Part shown: piece by piece, positions 19,335 through 28,342 of the stretch | Position numbering within the stretch: position 1 is the first letter of the stretch | Layout: the number at the start of each line of letters is the position of its first letter | DNA from: Actinomycetota bacterium | GTDB taxonomy: Bacteria > Actinomycetota > Acidimicrobiia > IMCC26256 > PALSA-610 | Assembly (NCBI GenBank): GCA_003134555.1 | Contig: PLBO01000148.1 | Coordinates: 1-39,617, forward strand | Direction: 5' to 3' | Length of the DNA: 39,617 nucleotides | The notes under the pieces: generated by a model | Told to the model about the DNA's origin: nothing | The model's database searches: none | Seen by the model: only the letters and a program-made list of their open reading frames with translations | Program-made: the position numbers and the translations under genes

Positions 19335-19367
19335 GACCGGGACAGTCGCCAAGCGACTGTCCCGGTC
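19335..19367 (+). terminator. Strong stem-loop terminator
   Basis: A perfect 15-base-pair inverted repeat, GACCGGGACAGTCGC with loop CAA, lies 20 bases after the collagen gene stop. A short T run (GTCGTTT) follows at once. It stands between convergent genes and may work in both directions. Confidence 0.85.
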
Positions 19368-19374
19368 GGTCGTT

Positions 19375-19575
19375 TCAGCCCACTTGGCGCGGGTGGTGCC
19401 GCAGCTCGGGCACGAGCCCGCCACCCTGGAGGGTGCGCAGGGCGCGCTCCTCCTCGGCATCGATGACCAGCGCCTCCCCCGGCTCCCGCCGGAGGATGAA
19501 GCTCACGACGCAATCGTCGCAAGCACTCGTGCCGGCCATGACGCAATCGTCGCAATCGATGGTGCGAACTTTCAT
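19375..19575 (-). CDS. Small conserved cysteine-rich protein
   Basis: A 66-aa protein beginning MKVRTIDCDDCVMAGTSACDD, with paired cysteines at residues 8, 11, 19 and 22 that could bind zinc or an iron-sulphur cluster. The rest (ALVIDAEEERALRTL, then GLVPELRH) is mainly helical. I recall similar short proteins as widespread in actinobacteria, with no known function. The ATG at 19575 fits that family start but lacks a ribosome-binding site. A GTG at 19605, immediately after the stop of the upstream gene and with GAGGTAG before it, would add ten residues and couple the two genes. Confidence 0.65.
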   Translation of the reverse strand: MKVRTIDCDDCVMAGTSACDDCVVSFILRREPGEALVIDAEEERALRTLQGGGLVPELRHHPRQVG

Positions 19576-19605
19576 GCGCCGGAGCATGCCAAGCGGGTGT
19601 GACAC

Positions 19606-19857
19606 CTACCTCGGCTGGTCGTGCAACCGGTCGTCCCGCGCCCCGTCCGCCTCGGAGACGACCTCGACCTTGTCGCCCGACGCGTTGCACCACCGACAGG
19701 TCACCTGCTCGACCCGCTCCCCGAGGAGCTCTTCCTCTTCGATCTCGAGGTCGCCACCGATCGTGTAGTGGTGGAAAGCCCGAGTGCGGCGGGTCGAAAG
19801 GACGTCGAAACGGGTGACATTGCCGCAATCGTTGCAGCGATAACGCGTCGTGCTCAC
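19606..19857 (-). CDS. Small zinc-ribbon protein
   Basis: An 83-aa protein with two CxxC pairs, RCNDCGN near the start and CRWCNA at about residue 57. This is a zinc ribbon split by a segment containing an acidic stretch (LEIEEEELLGE). I choose the GTG at 19857 because TAGGGT ends eight bases upstream; an in-frame ATG at 19878 is the alternative. The stop abuts the possible GTG of the next cysteine-rich gene, so the two probably form one unit. It may bind nucleic acid or protein. The precise function is unknown. Confidence 0.6.
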   Translation of the reverse strand: MSTTRYRCNDCGNVTRFDVLSTRRTRAFHHYTIGGDLEIEEEELLGERVEQVTCRWCNASGDKVEVVSEADGARDDRLHDQPR

Positions 19858-19865
19858 GGCCTGGC

Positions 19866-19871
19866 ACCCTA
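19866..19871 (-). promoter_or_regulatory. -10 hexamer TAGGGT for the zinc-ribbon gene
   Basis: On the minus strand TAGGGT is followed by eight bases and then the GTG at 19857, with no ribosome-binding site. This matches the leaderless pattern seen elsewhere in the window. Confidence 0.35.
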
Positions 19872-19888
19872 CTTGCATCGACTTTCGC

Positions 19889-22150
19889 CTACGTCCGCCG
19901 TTCGATGACCGTCTGGCTGACACCCGTGCCCGGTCGGATGAGACTGCCGACCGCGAAACACGCGGTCGCGCTGGTGCACGCCACTCCGTTCAACGAGCTA
20001 CTGAGCGCAAAGGGCGCGTTCGGGCTCGTCACGACCGACCACTTGATGCCGTCCCAGTGTTCGATCAACGTGTGATTGCTGGACTGCCCGACCGCGTAGC
20101 AGTTGTTCTTGTTCGTACAGGTCACGCCGACCAATGCCGCGGTCGCGGTCGACGGGGTCGGGGTCGGGACAACCGACCAGCGCGCGCCGTTCCAATTCTC
20201 GGCGAGAGGCTTCTGATGGAACGAGGTGCCCGACACCGACGTTGTCGTCGACGCACCGACGGCCATGCATCTCGTCGTGCTGTTACACGACACCGAGTAG
20301 AGCGCCGCGCCGTCCGCAACCGGGAGCGCGACGAGCTTCCACCTCGTTCCGTTCCAATGCTCGACGAGCGCAGTTTGGGTACCGAAGGAGGTACCGCCCC
20401 CGACGGTGGTTCCCACCGCGTAGCAATCGGTGGTGCTGGAGCACGACACGTGCGACATCAGGCTCAAAAAGGCGCCGGTCGGCTGCGGTGTCGGGATCAT
20501 CGTCCAGGTGTGACCGTCCCAGTGTTCTGAGATCAGAGACAGGCCGGTGGGGCTGAACTTCGTGCCGACGGCGAAGCAGCCGGTCGCGGCCGGGCACGCG
20601 ACGCCGGTCAGATTGCTGTCGCTCGTGAGATGCGGGCTCGCCATATCCGACCAACCGGTGCCGTTCCAGTGCTCGATCAGTGGCCGGAATCCGGACGCGT
20701 CGGTCTTACCGCCGACCGCGACACAGCTCGAGACCGTCGGGCACGCGATGCTCTCGAGGCCGGCGGAGAACGGCCCGCGCGCATCAGGATTGGGCGTGAT
20801 CGACCAGGCGGTGCTGTCCCAATGTTCGATCAAGGCCCCCGATTGAGACGCCCCGACGGCGAAACACGAAGTGGTACTCGGGCACGCCACGCCGGATAGT
20901 CCGCCGATGCGGGGTCCGCGCCGACTCGGGCTCGGAACGACAGACCACGCTGTACCGCCGAACTTCTCGACGAGGGTGCCCACCGCGCCGGTCAGCGCGG
21001 AAAGGAAGACGCCGACCGCGACACAGTTGGTCGAGGAAGTGCAGTCGACGCCGAGCAGCTCTTCGGCCGCCGCGTCCGACCGGGTTGCGCCCCGGCTGAG
21101 TGACCAATTTGCACCGTTCCACTTCTCGATGAGCGGCGATCCCGACGGGAGGTTCGCAGAGAGATCGCTGCTGAGCCCGACGGCGACGCAACTCTGCGCA
21201 GTCGTACACGACACTTTGGTCAAGATGTTGTCGGGCGCGCCCGGCGGGGTCGGGACAACGAGGGTCGACCAGCGCGTGCCGTTCCAGTGTTCGATCAGCG
21301 GGTGCTGTGTCGACGTGGGGAAGTTGTCGACGGAGTAGGTACCGACGGCGAAGCAATTGGTGCTGGCAGTGCACGACACGCCGGTGAGATCGACGCTCGA
21401 CGACGGCGAGCTCGGGCTTGCGACGATCGACCAAGCCGTACCGTTCCAATGCTCGACGAGGGTCCGGCTCGTGAACGCGCGCGCGGAGCCGACGGCGACA
21501 CAATCCGTCGTACTCGTGCAGGTGACGGCAGACAGGGAACGGTCGGCTCCATCTTGCGGATGCGGGCTCGCGACGATCGACCACGCCGTACCGTTCCAAT
21601 GTTCGACCAGCGCGCGCTCCACTTGAGTTTGCGGGGTCTCGGTCCTCGACAACCCGACGGCGTAACAATCGGTCTGCGTCAAACAGGAAATCGAGGCAAG
21701 CTCGCTATATGCCGCGCCTGCCGGATTCGGGCTCGCAAGGATGGTCCACGACGTCCCGTTCCATCGCTCGACGAGCGTCGTGCCCGAGAATGCATACGGC
21801 GACGACGAAACGCCGACCGCGAAACATTTCGACGCCGTAAGACACGACACGCCGTCGAATCGTCGTCCCACCGGGGTCGGGCTCGCGAACAACGACCAGC
21901 GGGTCCCGTTCCACACCTCGGTCAGCGCGACTCCGTAGCCGCTCCCGACTGCGACACAACTCGACGCGCTGACACACGACACGTCCGCCAAGCCGTCCTG
22001 CGGCGACGCGTGAGGCGACGGGCTGGGAACGATCGTCCAGCCGTTCGCCAAGGCCTGCGCGGGGACCGCCGCGCACACCGCCGTGAGCACGAACACGACA
22101 AAGAGGACTCTTGCGAACTTCCTCGACCCCAGCCGCCGTACCGACCCCAT
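19889..22150 (-). CDS. Secreted protein with 14 propeller-type repeats
   Basis: A 753-aa protein with a signal peptide (residues 1-36, ending AQALA). I count 14 repeats of about 50 residues, each with a VSC-x-C-x-AVG element (for example SCTSTTDCVAVG) and usually followed by LVEHWNGTAWSIVASP. The chain begins with the strand GWTIVPSPSP and ends with QTVIERRT. A complete repeat therefore needs the N-terminal strand to close on the C-terminal one, as in velcro-closed beta-propellers. Fourteen repeats would make two seven-bladed propellers. Each repeat has two cysteines, probably a disulphide. A cell-surface binding role is inferred; I know of no assigned function. Confidence 0.85.
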   Translation of the reverse strand: MGSVRRLGSRKFARVLFVVFVLTAVCAAVPAQALANGWTIVPSPSPHASPQDGLADVSCVSASSCVAVGSGYGVALTEVWNGTRWSLFASPTPVGRRFDGVSCLTASKCFAVGVSSSPYAFSGTTLVERWNGTSWTILASPNPAGAAYSELASISCLTQTDCYAVGLSRTETPQTQVERALVEHWNGTAWSIVASPHPQDGADRSLSAVTCTSTTDCVAVGSARAFTSRTLVEHWNGTAWSIVASPSSPSSSVDLTGVSCTASTNCFAVGTYSVDNFPTSTQHPLIEHWNGTRWSTLVVPTPPGAPDNILTKVSCTTAQSCVAVGLSSDLSANLPSGSPLIEKWNGANWSLSRGATRSDAAAEELLGVDCTSSTNCVAVGVFLSALTGAVGTLVEKFGGTAWSVVPSPSRRGPRIGGLSGVACPSTTSCFAVGASQSGALIEHWDSTAWSITPNPDARGPFSAGLESIACPTVSSCVAVGGKTDASGFRPLIEHWNGTGWSDMASPHLTSDSNLTGVACPAATGCFAVGTKFSPTGLSLISEHWDGHTWTMIPTPQPTGAFLSLMSHVSCSSTTDCYAVGTTVGGGTSFGTQTALVEHWNGTRWKLVALPVADGAALYSVSCNSTTRCMAVGASTTTSVSGTSFHQKPLAENWNGARWSVVPTPTPSTATAALVGVTCTNKNNCYAVGQSSNHTLIEHWDGIKWSVVTSPNAPFALSSSLNGVACTSATACFAVGSLIRPGTGVSQTVIERRT

Positions 22151-22333
22151 GACGCACCCGCCCCGCTCGTCGGAAGGAGTCTCCCGCGCCCGGTGGGTCG
22201 CCGTCGAACCGATTCGTGCGGTATATCCACACCTCGGTACGCGCTTTGAGTCGGCGACCGTAACTCGTCCCCAAAGGCGGCGGCCTCGACCGTGTGGGAT
22301 ATTGGTGGGACGTCGCTTTCAAAGGGGCTGGGG

Positions 22334-23614
22334 ATGGGAACGCACACAAAGCACCACAGATGGTCCGCGCACGCGCCGGGAACGATGGCGGCGGTGGTCG
22401 TGGTCTCGGTGATCACTTCGTTCGCGGCCGCCGGCGCGACGACGGTCGCCACGGGCCCGGCCCAGTCGTCAGGCCGGCCGGCGGCGGCCAACAAGGCGGT
22501 CGCACACCGGTGTTTCGGGCTGTTCCCCGGTCGGGGCGCGGGCGACCACTACATCGAGTATCCAGCCGGATGCTCAGGTCATGACGAGCCGGAGCTGGCC
22601 GCGATCTCGTCGGGCGCGAACACCGCGTCGAACATCACGTGGACCGTCGTCTTGCCTACTGACGGTACGGGCACGCTCGGGCGTCGCGTCGTCGACCTCG
22701 GCCCGACGTTCTGGTTCGGCGCCGCCGTACGCGACTCGAAGAGCCTCTACGGTCAGGCCTTCCAGGAGCTGCAGTTCTATCCCGACAGCACGCTCACGTC
22801 GCCGGCCTGCGGATCCGACGGTTCGTTCTCGACGATCTCGACACCCAACAAGTACACCGTGTGCTCACCCGTGTGGGCCGTCAAGCCGGCGACGTTCGCG
22901 GAGTACGCCGCCTTCAACGGCATGCTCAAGCGTTCCGGAACGACGCTGCCGCTCGTGATGAACGCGGGCGACACCGTGACAGTCCACTACTCGAAGGGCA
23001 CGCAGACCGGCACGCCCTTCAACATCGTGGTCACCGACGTCACCACCGGGCAACATTCGGCCGCGCTGGTCCTGGCGGGTGGAATCGACGGACCGTTGGC
23101 GCCGCTCACCGGTGCGAACACGACGTCGAACTTCCTGCGTTGGGGCGCGGTCCAGCAGGCACCACTCTCGCTCGCGTGGGAGATCGGCCATCCGAATCAG
23201 TACAAGTACCCGCTCGCGCCGGCGTGCTTCCCCGGAATGTTCAACTGCTATTCGTACAACGTGACGAACGGGTGGCAGCACGCGACGCCACTGAAAGTGC
23301 GCAGCGTGAAGTTCAACAACGACACCGTGCTTCCGTCGTCGTGGACCGTCGTCGACGGTCAGGGCGGCTCTCAGCAGGACATCGCGTTCTGCGGTACCTA
23401 CAACGCGCCGGGTTCCAACGGCTCTTGCACGTTCCCCTGGTACTCCTACCGCGCGTCCGCGGCCGCGCTGGAGTTCGGTGGCACGTACCCCAACGTCACC
23501 AACTCGTACAGCACCTATAACCAGTTCCATAAGACACCGACGTGTTCAGGACCGTTCGGTCCGAACACGCTCTTCTGCCCGACCACATTGAGCCCGAAGC
23601 CGCCCATCCCGTAG
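22334..23614 (+). CDS. Exported protein of unknown function, 426 aa
   Basis: The ATG at 22334 is preceded by AAAGGGGCTGGGG. An upstream in-frame ATG at 22292 is less likely because it lacks such a site. A membrane or signal segment lies at residues 17-40 (MAAVVVVSVITSFAAAGATT). The mature part is rich in aromatic residues, Thr, Asn and Cys, as in extracellular beta-rich proteins, with several probable disulphides near CFPGMFNCYSY and in the C-terminal CSGPFGPNTLFCPT. I do not recognise a family. It is divergent from the 14-repeat protein across a 183-base gap that must contain both promoters. Confidence 0.75.
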   Translation: MGTHTKHHRWSAHAPGTMAAVVVVSVITSFAAAGATTVATGPAQSSGRPAAANKAVAHRCFGLFPGRGAGDHYIEYPAGCSGHDEPELAAISSGANTASNITWTVVLPTDGTGTLGRRVVDLGPTFWFGAAVRDSKSLYGQAFQELQFYPDSTLTSPACGSDGSFSTISTPNKYTVCSPVWAVKPATFAEYAAFNGMLKRSGTTLPLVMNAGDTVTVHYSKGTQTGTPFNIVVTDVTTGQHSAALVLAGGIDGPLAPLTGANTTSNFLRWGAVQQAPLSLAWEIGHPNQYKYPLAPACFPGMFNCYSYNVTNGWQHATPLKVRSVKFNNDTVLPSSWTVVDGQGGSQQDIAFCGTYNAPGSNGSCTFPWYSYRASAAALEFGGTYPNVTNSYSTYNQFHKTPTCSGPFGPNTLFCPTTLSPKPPIP

Positions 23615-23632
23615 CCGTCCGAGGCGCTGTAT

Positions 23633-23670
23633 CGAACATACGTGCGTGCGAACGTCTGTTCGACTACGCT
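23633..23670 (+). promoter_or_regulatory. LexA (SOS) boxes and promoter of the DEDD/UvrC-like gene
   Basis: CGAACGTCTGTTCG (23649-23662) is a perfect match to the actinobacterial LexA box CGAAC-N4-GTTCG. A second, weaker copy, CGAACATACGTGCG (23633-23646), lies 16 bases upstream. The perfect box directly precedes TACGCT (23665-23670), a -10 hexamer nine bases before the GTG at 23680. LexA bound there would block the polymerase, so the gene should be induced by DNA damage. Confidence 0.85.
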
Positions 23671-23679
23671 CCTCCGTCC

Positions 23680-25401
23680 GTGGCGCCAACTTCCCCGCTC
23701 ACGGCGGTACTCCCCGGGTTCGAGCCCGCCCCACCGGCTTTCCTCGGCGCGCCGCGGCAGCAGTCGCTCGCCGACCTCGGCATGCCGCTCGCCGAGACGA
23801 CCTTCGTCGTGGTCGACCTCGAGACGACGGGCGGTTCGGCCAACACCGACGCGATCACCGAGATCGGCGCGCTCAAGTTGCGCGGCGGTGAACTGCTCGG
23901 CCGCATCGAGTCGCTCGTGAACCCCGGTATCCCGATCCCGCCGATGATCACGATCCTCACCGGCATCACCGAGTCGATGGTGCTCCCGGCGCCGCGCGTC
24001 GCCGAGATCCTTCCCGCGTTCCTGGAGTTCGCACGCGACGCCGTGATCGTCGGGCACAACATCCGGTTCGACTGCGCGTTCCTCGACGCCGCGCTCGTTG
24101 CGCACGGATACCCGCGTCTGGCGAATCGCCGCGTCGACACGCTCGCGCTCGCCCGCCGACTGGTGCGCGACGAGATCCCGAATCTTCGGTTGCACACGCT
24201 CGCGCGCCACTTCCGTACGAGCGTCGAGCCGACGCACCGCGCCTACGCCGACGCGGCGGCGACCGCCGAGGTGCTGCACGCGTTGCTCGAGCGCGCCGCG
24301 AGTTACGGCGTGCTCGGACTCGACGACCTCCTCGCGTTGCCCTCCATGCGCGCGCATCCTTCCGCCGCGAAGCTTGCGCTCACGGCGCGGCTGCCGCGTG
24401 CGCCGGGCGTCTACATCTTTCGTGATCGCGACCGCCGGGTGCTCTACGTCGGCAAGGCGACGAACCTGCGCGCCCGCGTGCGCTCCTACTTCGCGTCCGA
24501 CGACCGCCGCAAGGTTCCGCAGCTGCTGCGCGAGCTCACGACGATCGACCACCGTGTCTGCGCGAGCGCGTTCGAAGCCGAGATCCGCGAGCTGCGCCTG
24601 ATCCAGCGACTCCAACCGCGGTTCAACCGGCACGGCAAGTCGACGCGCGCGAGCGCGTACCTGAAGCTCACCGACGAACGCTTCCCTCGGCTGACGGTCA
24701 CGCGCACCCCTGCACCCGAAGGTTCGTGCCTCGGCCCGTTCCAGTCCGCGAACACCGCCCACCTCGTGCGCGAAGCGATCGAGTCGGCCGTGCCGCTGCG
24801 CCGGTGCGCGACCCGGGTCGGCCGGCGTGCTCCCATCGTCGCGGGTCCGCCGTGCGTGCCCGCGCAGCTCGGCGTGGCCGCGTGTCCGTGCCGGGGACAC
24901 GTCGACGACGCGACCTACGACGACTACGTCGGCACCGTGCGGCGCGCGCTCACCACCGAGCCCGACGTCGCGCTCGGCCCGCTCGACGCGCGGATGCACC
25001 GGCTCGCGGAGGAGGAACGGTTCGAGGAGGCCGCCGCAACCCGCGACCGGATCTCCGCCCTGGTCCGGGCGTTGCAGCATCGCCGAATTGTCGCGATGTG
25101 GCGAGGGGTGACGCGCCTGATCGTCGAATGCGACGGTGAGCGCATCGAGATCCGGCGCGGCCTGGTGGCGTGGCCCGAGGAGCAGACGACCTTCGACGCA
25201 CCTGCTCGAGCGGGCGACCCGGGTGCCGACGTGGCCGAGATTCTCACGGTCGACCGGTGGGTGGCGCGCAACGCCGGGCGGCTCCGAGTGGTCGTCGTCG
25301 ACGGCGAGCTGGCCTCGTCACTCCCCCGGATCGCGACCGGTCGCGATCCCGCGTACCCACCGAAAGCCCCCGAAACCAACGACCCGGCCTCGACCGCGTA
25401 G
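23680..25401 (+). CDS. DEDD exonuclease and UvrC-like (GIY-YIG) DNA repair protein
   Basis: A 573-aa two-domain nuclease. Residues 40-210 form a DnaQ-type 3'-5' exonuclease: DLETT with Asp46 and Glu48, VGHNIRFDCAFLD, and HRAYADAAATAEV. Residues about 235-330 form a GIY-YIG nuclease like the N-terminus of UvrC or Cho (PGVYIFRDRDRRVLYVGKAT, then RARVRSYF). A UVR-like helix follows (MHRLAEEERFEEAAATRDRI, about residue 440). This architecture is known in actinobacteria (Rv2191 type) and is presumed to cut damaged DNA and trim it. The GTG at 23680 lies just after the LexA-controlled promoter; earlier in-frame codons would overlap the SOS boxes. Confidence 0.93.
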   Translation: MAPTSPLTAVLPGFEPAPPAFLGAPRQQSLADLGMPLAETTFVVVDLETTGGSANTDAITEIGALKLRGGELLGRIESLVNPGIPIPPMITILTGITESMVLPAPRVAEILPAFLEFARDAVIVGHNIRFDCAFLDAALVAHGYPRLANRRVDTLALARRLVRDEIPNLRLHTLARHFRTSVEPTHRAYADAAATAEVLHALLERAASYGVLGLDDLLALPSMRAHPSAAKLALTARLPRAPGVYIFRDRDRRVLYVGKATNLRARVRSYFASDDRRKVPQLLRELTTIDHRVCASAFEAEIRELRLIQRLQPRFNRHGKSTRASAYLKLTDERFPRLTVTRTPAPEGSCLGPFQSANTAHLVREAIESAVPLRRCATRVGRRAPIVAGPPCVPAQLGVAACPCRGHVDDATYDDYVGTVRRALTTEPDVALGPLDARMHRLAEEERFEEAAATRDRISALVRALQHRRIVAMWRGVTRLIVECDGERIEIRRGLVAWPEEQTTFDAPARAGDPGADVAEILTVDRWVARNAGRLRVVVVDGELASSLPRIATGRDPAYPPKAPETNDPASTA

Positions 25402-25468
25402 ACACCTGTGTCCGGGGGCCTGACAAAGCGTCCTCAAGGGGGGAGCAGAGCGAGACGACTTTTGCGAT

Positions 25469-28342
25469 ATGCAATCGGAGGTGGGCGTCGACACGGGTTG
25501 TCACTTCGCGGGCACCAACACGTGGCTGCTGGTCCGCTATCTCCGCGAAAACGGGGGGCCCGAGGCCCCCGAACGACTGTTGCGCGAGGCCGGTGACCCA
25601 CGAACCGCCGAGGAGCTGCTCGACCTCGCGACGTGGAACTCCTACGACCAGTTCCGCCGGCTCCTCGAGGTGGCGGCCGAGTCGTTCGGAGGCGACGAGA
25701 CGCTGCGACGCGCCGCCAGCGGGGGTCTCGTCGATCCGACGATGCCGGAGCTCACCGAGTTGCTCCAGTCGCTCGGCTCCCCCGAGGCACTGGTGGCCAT
25801 GATCACGGAGTCGGGCGGCGCGTCCCTCGCGCCGGTCATCGGGCTCGAAGGCCACGAGGTCGGTCCGGCCGAGTGGATCGTGCGCGAATGGTTCCGCGAC
25901 GGGTTCGCACCGTTTCGCCAATACTGCGCGTGGGCGACGGGCTTGTACGCGAACATCCCGAAGCTTTTCGGGATGCGCCCGGAGGTCGAACACATCGCGT
26001 GCGCGTGCGACGGTGCGCCGGCCTGCGAATACCGGATCCGTTGGTTCCCCGACGAGCCGGCCGCCGCGACCGAGTTCCTGGAGACCCGCATCGAGGTATT
26101 GACCGCGCGGCTCGAGTCGCTGCACCAGACCGTCGGCGATCTCGTCTCCGACGGCGATCTGGAACACGTCCTCGCCAAGATCATGACCTCGGCTGCGCAC
26201 GCCGTGAACGCGCCGGTCTTCGTCCTCGCGCTCGAGGCCATCCCGACGGCGCCGAAGCACGTGTACGCAAGAGGTGTGAGCGACGAACAAGCCGAACGTC
26301 TGGCCGCGGAGCTGCTCGCGGCCGGACCGAACCACGACGAGAATCGACTCGTCGTCGAGGTGCTCTCGACCCAGCGTCGTTACGGCTGGCTGGCCGCGAT
26401 CAACCCGCACGGAGGCTTCTTCCCCCAAGAGCGGGCCGTGCTCGTGGCCTACGCGCGTCTCGCGGCCGCGGCGCTCGACTCCGCGCTGGCGCTCGAAGAC
26501 TCACGCCGGCAAGCCCGCACCGCGCGCGCACTGCTCGACCTGTCGAACTCGCTCGCGCAGCTCGTCTCGACCGACGACATGGCGGCGATCATCGCGCGGG
26601 CGGTACCGGCCGTCATCGGTTGCGACCGCGCCGCGGTCGCGTTGTTCGAACCCGGCGCCACCAGCGGACGGGTCGTCGCGACCTGCGGCTACTCGGTCGA
26701 CGAAGACGTGTATCTGCGCTCGATGGAGGTTCCCGTTCCGCGGCCGCGCGCCGGCGACACCGCGGTCACGGTCTGGGACCGCGACAGCGCGGCGCACCTG
26801 AACGTATTGGCGCTGTTGATGAGCGAGCTGGGCGCGGCCGCGGTCGCGACGATCCCGATCGTCGTGAACGACGATCGCATCGGTCTCGTCGTCGGCGACG
26901 TCGTCGACCGACCCGAACGCATGCTCGACGACCCGGAGCTCGCCGGGCGCCTGCGCGGAGTGGCCAGCCAGGCCACTATCGCGATCCGCAACGCGCGGCT
27001 GCTCGAAGGCATCCGGCACCAGGCGCTCCACGACGGGCTCACCGGGCTGCCGAATCGCACGTTGATCCTCGACCGCGTCGAGCAGATGCTCGCCCGCGCC
27101 CGGCGCAACGGGAACGAGATGGCGGCGCTGTTCATGGATCTCGACGGCTTCAAGCAGGTGAACGACACGCTCGGGCACGAAGCCGGCGACCAGCTCCTCA
27201 AGTCGGTCGCCGCTCGTCTGCTCACGACGCTGCGCGAAGGAGACACGATCGCCCGTCTCGGCGGTGACGAGTTCGTCGTGCTCGTCGAGGGTGGGTCGCC
27301 CACGGGCAGCCCCGAGTTCGTCGCCGAGCGGCTCCTCGAAGTGCTGCGCGAGCCGTTCGAGATCGAAGATACGCGGCGTCCCTCGGTTCGCATCACCGTG
27401 AGTATCGGAATCGCGCGCGGGAGCCGCATGTCGGCAACCGACCTGCTGCGCGACGCCGACATCGCGCTGTACGAGGCGAAGGCGAGCGGGCGCGACCGCT
27501 ACGTCAGCTTCCGGCGCGAGATGCAGACGGCCGTCGAAGACCGTCTCACCCTCGAGCTCGACCTGCGCGGCGCGCTCGAACGCGGCGAGTACTTCCTCGT
27601 GTACCAGCCGATCTTCGAGCTCGAGTCGGGGCGCGTCCTCGGACTCGAGGCCCTGTTGCGGTGGAAGCATCCCGAGCGCGGCCTCGTCCAACCCGACGAC
27701 TTCGTCCCGTCGCTCGAGGAGTCGAAGCAGATCGTCGACGTCGGGCGCTGGGTGATCCAGGAAGCCTGCCGCCAAGGCCAGGCCTGGCGGGTGGCCGAAC
27801 GCAACATGTACGTCTCGGTCAATGTCTCCGCCCGCCAGCTCGACGGCGAGCTTCTCCTGCAGGAACTGCAGCGCGCGCTCGAGACGACCGGCCTCCCGCC
27901 CTCGGCGCTCGTCATCGAGCTCACCGAGACCGCGATCATGTACGACGCGGAGTCGACCGCGCGCCAGCTCCGCGCGATCAAGGAGCTCGGTGTCGGCGTG
28001 GCGATCGACGACTTCGGAACCGGCTACTCGTCGCTGGCCTACCTGCGGCAGTTCCCGGTCGACATCCTCAAGATCGACCGGTCGTTCGTGAGCGCGATCA
28101 GCGACTCGATCGAGTCGAGCGCACTGATCCGCACGCTGGTGCAGCTCGGAAAGCAACTCGGGCTGACGACGCTCGCCGAGGGCATCGAGCAGCACGAGCA
28201 GTTCTGCCAGCTGCAAGAGCAGGAATGCGACAGCGGCCAGGGGTTCATGTTCGCCCGCCCGCTCGCGGTCGACGCCGTCGAGAAGTTCCTCGCCGAGCTG
28301 CCCCGACCTACCTTCCGCGCGGTCGACTCACCGACCCGCTGA
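25469..28342 (+). CDS. Diguanylate cyclase/phosphodiesterase (GGDEF-EAL) with sensory N-terminus
   Basis: A 957-aa soluble cyclic-di-GMP enzyme. Residues 1-195 resemble a V4R or heme-NO-binding-like sensor, with a terminal HIACACDGAPACEYRIRW block. A short coiled segment and two GAF domains follow (about 215-340 and 355-505). The GGDEF motif is intact (598-602, RLGGDEF) with an inhibitory RxxD site just upstream (REGD). The EAL domain has its signature at 727-729 (LEALLRWKHPERG), plus ELTET, DDFGTGYSS and LKIDRSF, so both activities look possible. There are no membrane segments. The ATG at 25469 is the first start in frame. Its 3' end overlaps the convergent zinc-ribbon gene by 35 bases. Confidence 0.93.
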   Translation: MQSEVGVDTGCHFAGTNTWLLVRYLRENGGPEAPERLLREAGDPRTAEELLDLATWNSYDQFRRLLEVAAESFGGDETLRRAASGGLVDPTMPELTELLQSLGSPEALVAMITESGGASLAPVIGLEGHEVGPAEWIVREWFRDGFAPFRQYCAWATGLYANIPKLFGMRPEVEHIACACDGAPACEYRIRWFPDEPAAATEFLETRIEVLTARLESLHQTVGDLVSDGDLEHVLAKIMTSAAHAVNAPVFVLALEAIPTAPKHVYARGVSDEQAERLAAELLAAGPNHDENRLVVEVLSTQRRYGWLAAINPHGGFFPQERAVLVAYARLAAAALDSALALEDSRRQARTARALLDLSNSLAQLVSTDDMAAIIARAVPAVIGCDRAAVALFEPGATSGRVVATCGYSVDEDVYLRSMEVPVPRPRAGDTAVTVWDRDSAAHLNVLALLMSELGAAAVATIPIVVNDDRIGLVVGDVVDRPERMLDDPELAGRLRGVASQATIAIRNARLLEGIRHQALHDGLTGLPNRTLILDRVEQMLARARRNGNEMAALFMDLDGFKQVNDTLGHEAGDQLLKSVAARLLTTLREGDTIARLGGDEFVVLVEGGSPTGSPEFVAERLLEVLREPFEIEDTRRPSVRITVSIGIARGSRMSATDLLRDADIALYEAKASGRDRYVSFRREMQTAVEDRLTLELDLRGALERGEYFLVYQPIFELESGRVLGLEALLRWKHPERGLVQPDDFVPSLEESKQIVDVGRWVIQEACRQGQAWRVAERNMYVSVNVSARQLDGELLLQELQRALETTGLPPSALVIELTETAIMYDAESTARQLRAIKELGVGVAIDDFGTGYSSLAYLRQFPVDILKIDRSFVSAISDSIESSALIRTLVQLGKQLGLTTLAEGIEQHEQFCQLQEQECDSGQGFMFARPLAVDAVEKFLAELPRPTFRAVDSPTR

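Noticed and set aside
23542-23679. An N-terminal extension of the DEDD/UvrC-like protein
   Set aside because: It would run through the LexA boxes and -10 hexamer and has no resemblance to the family.
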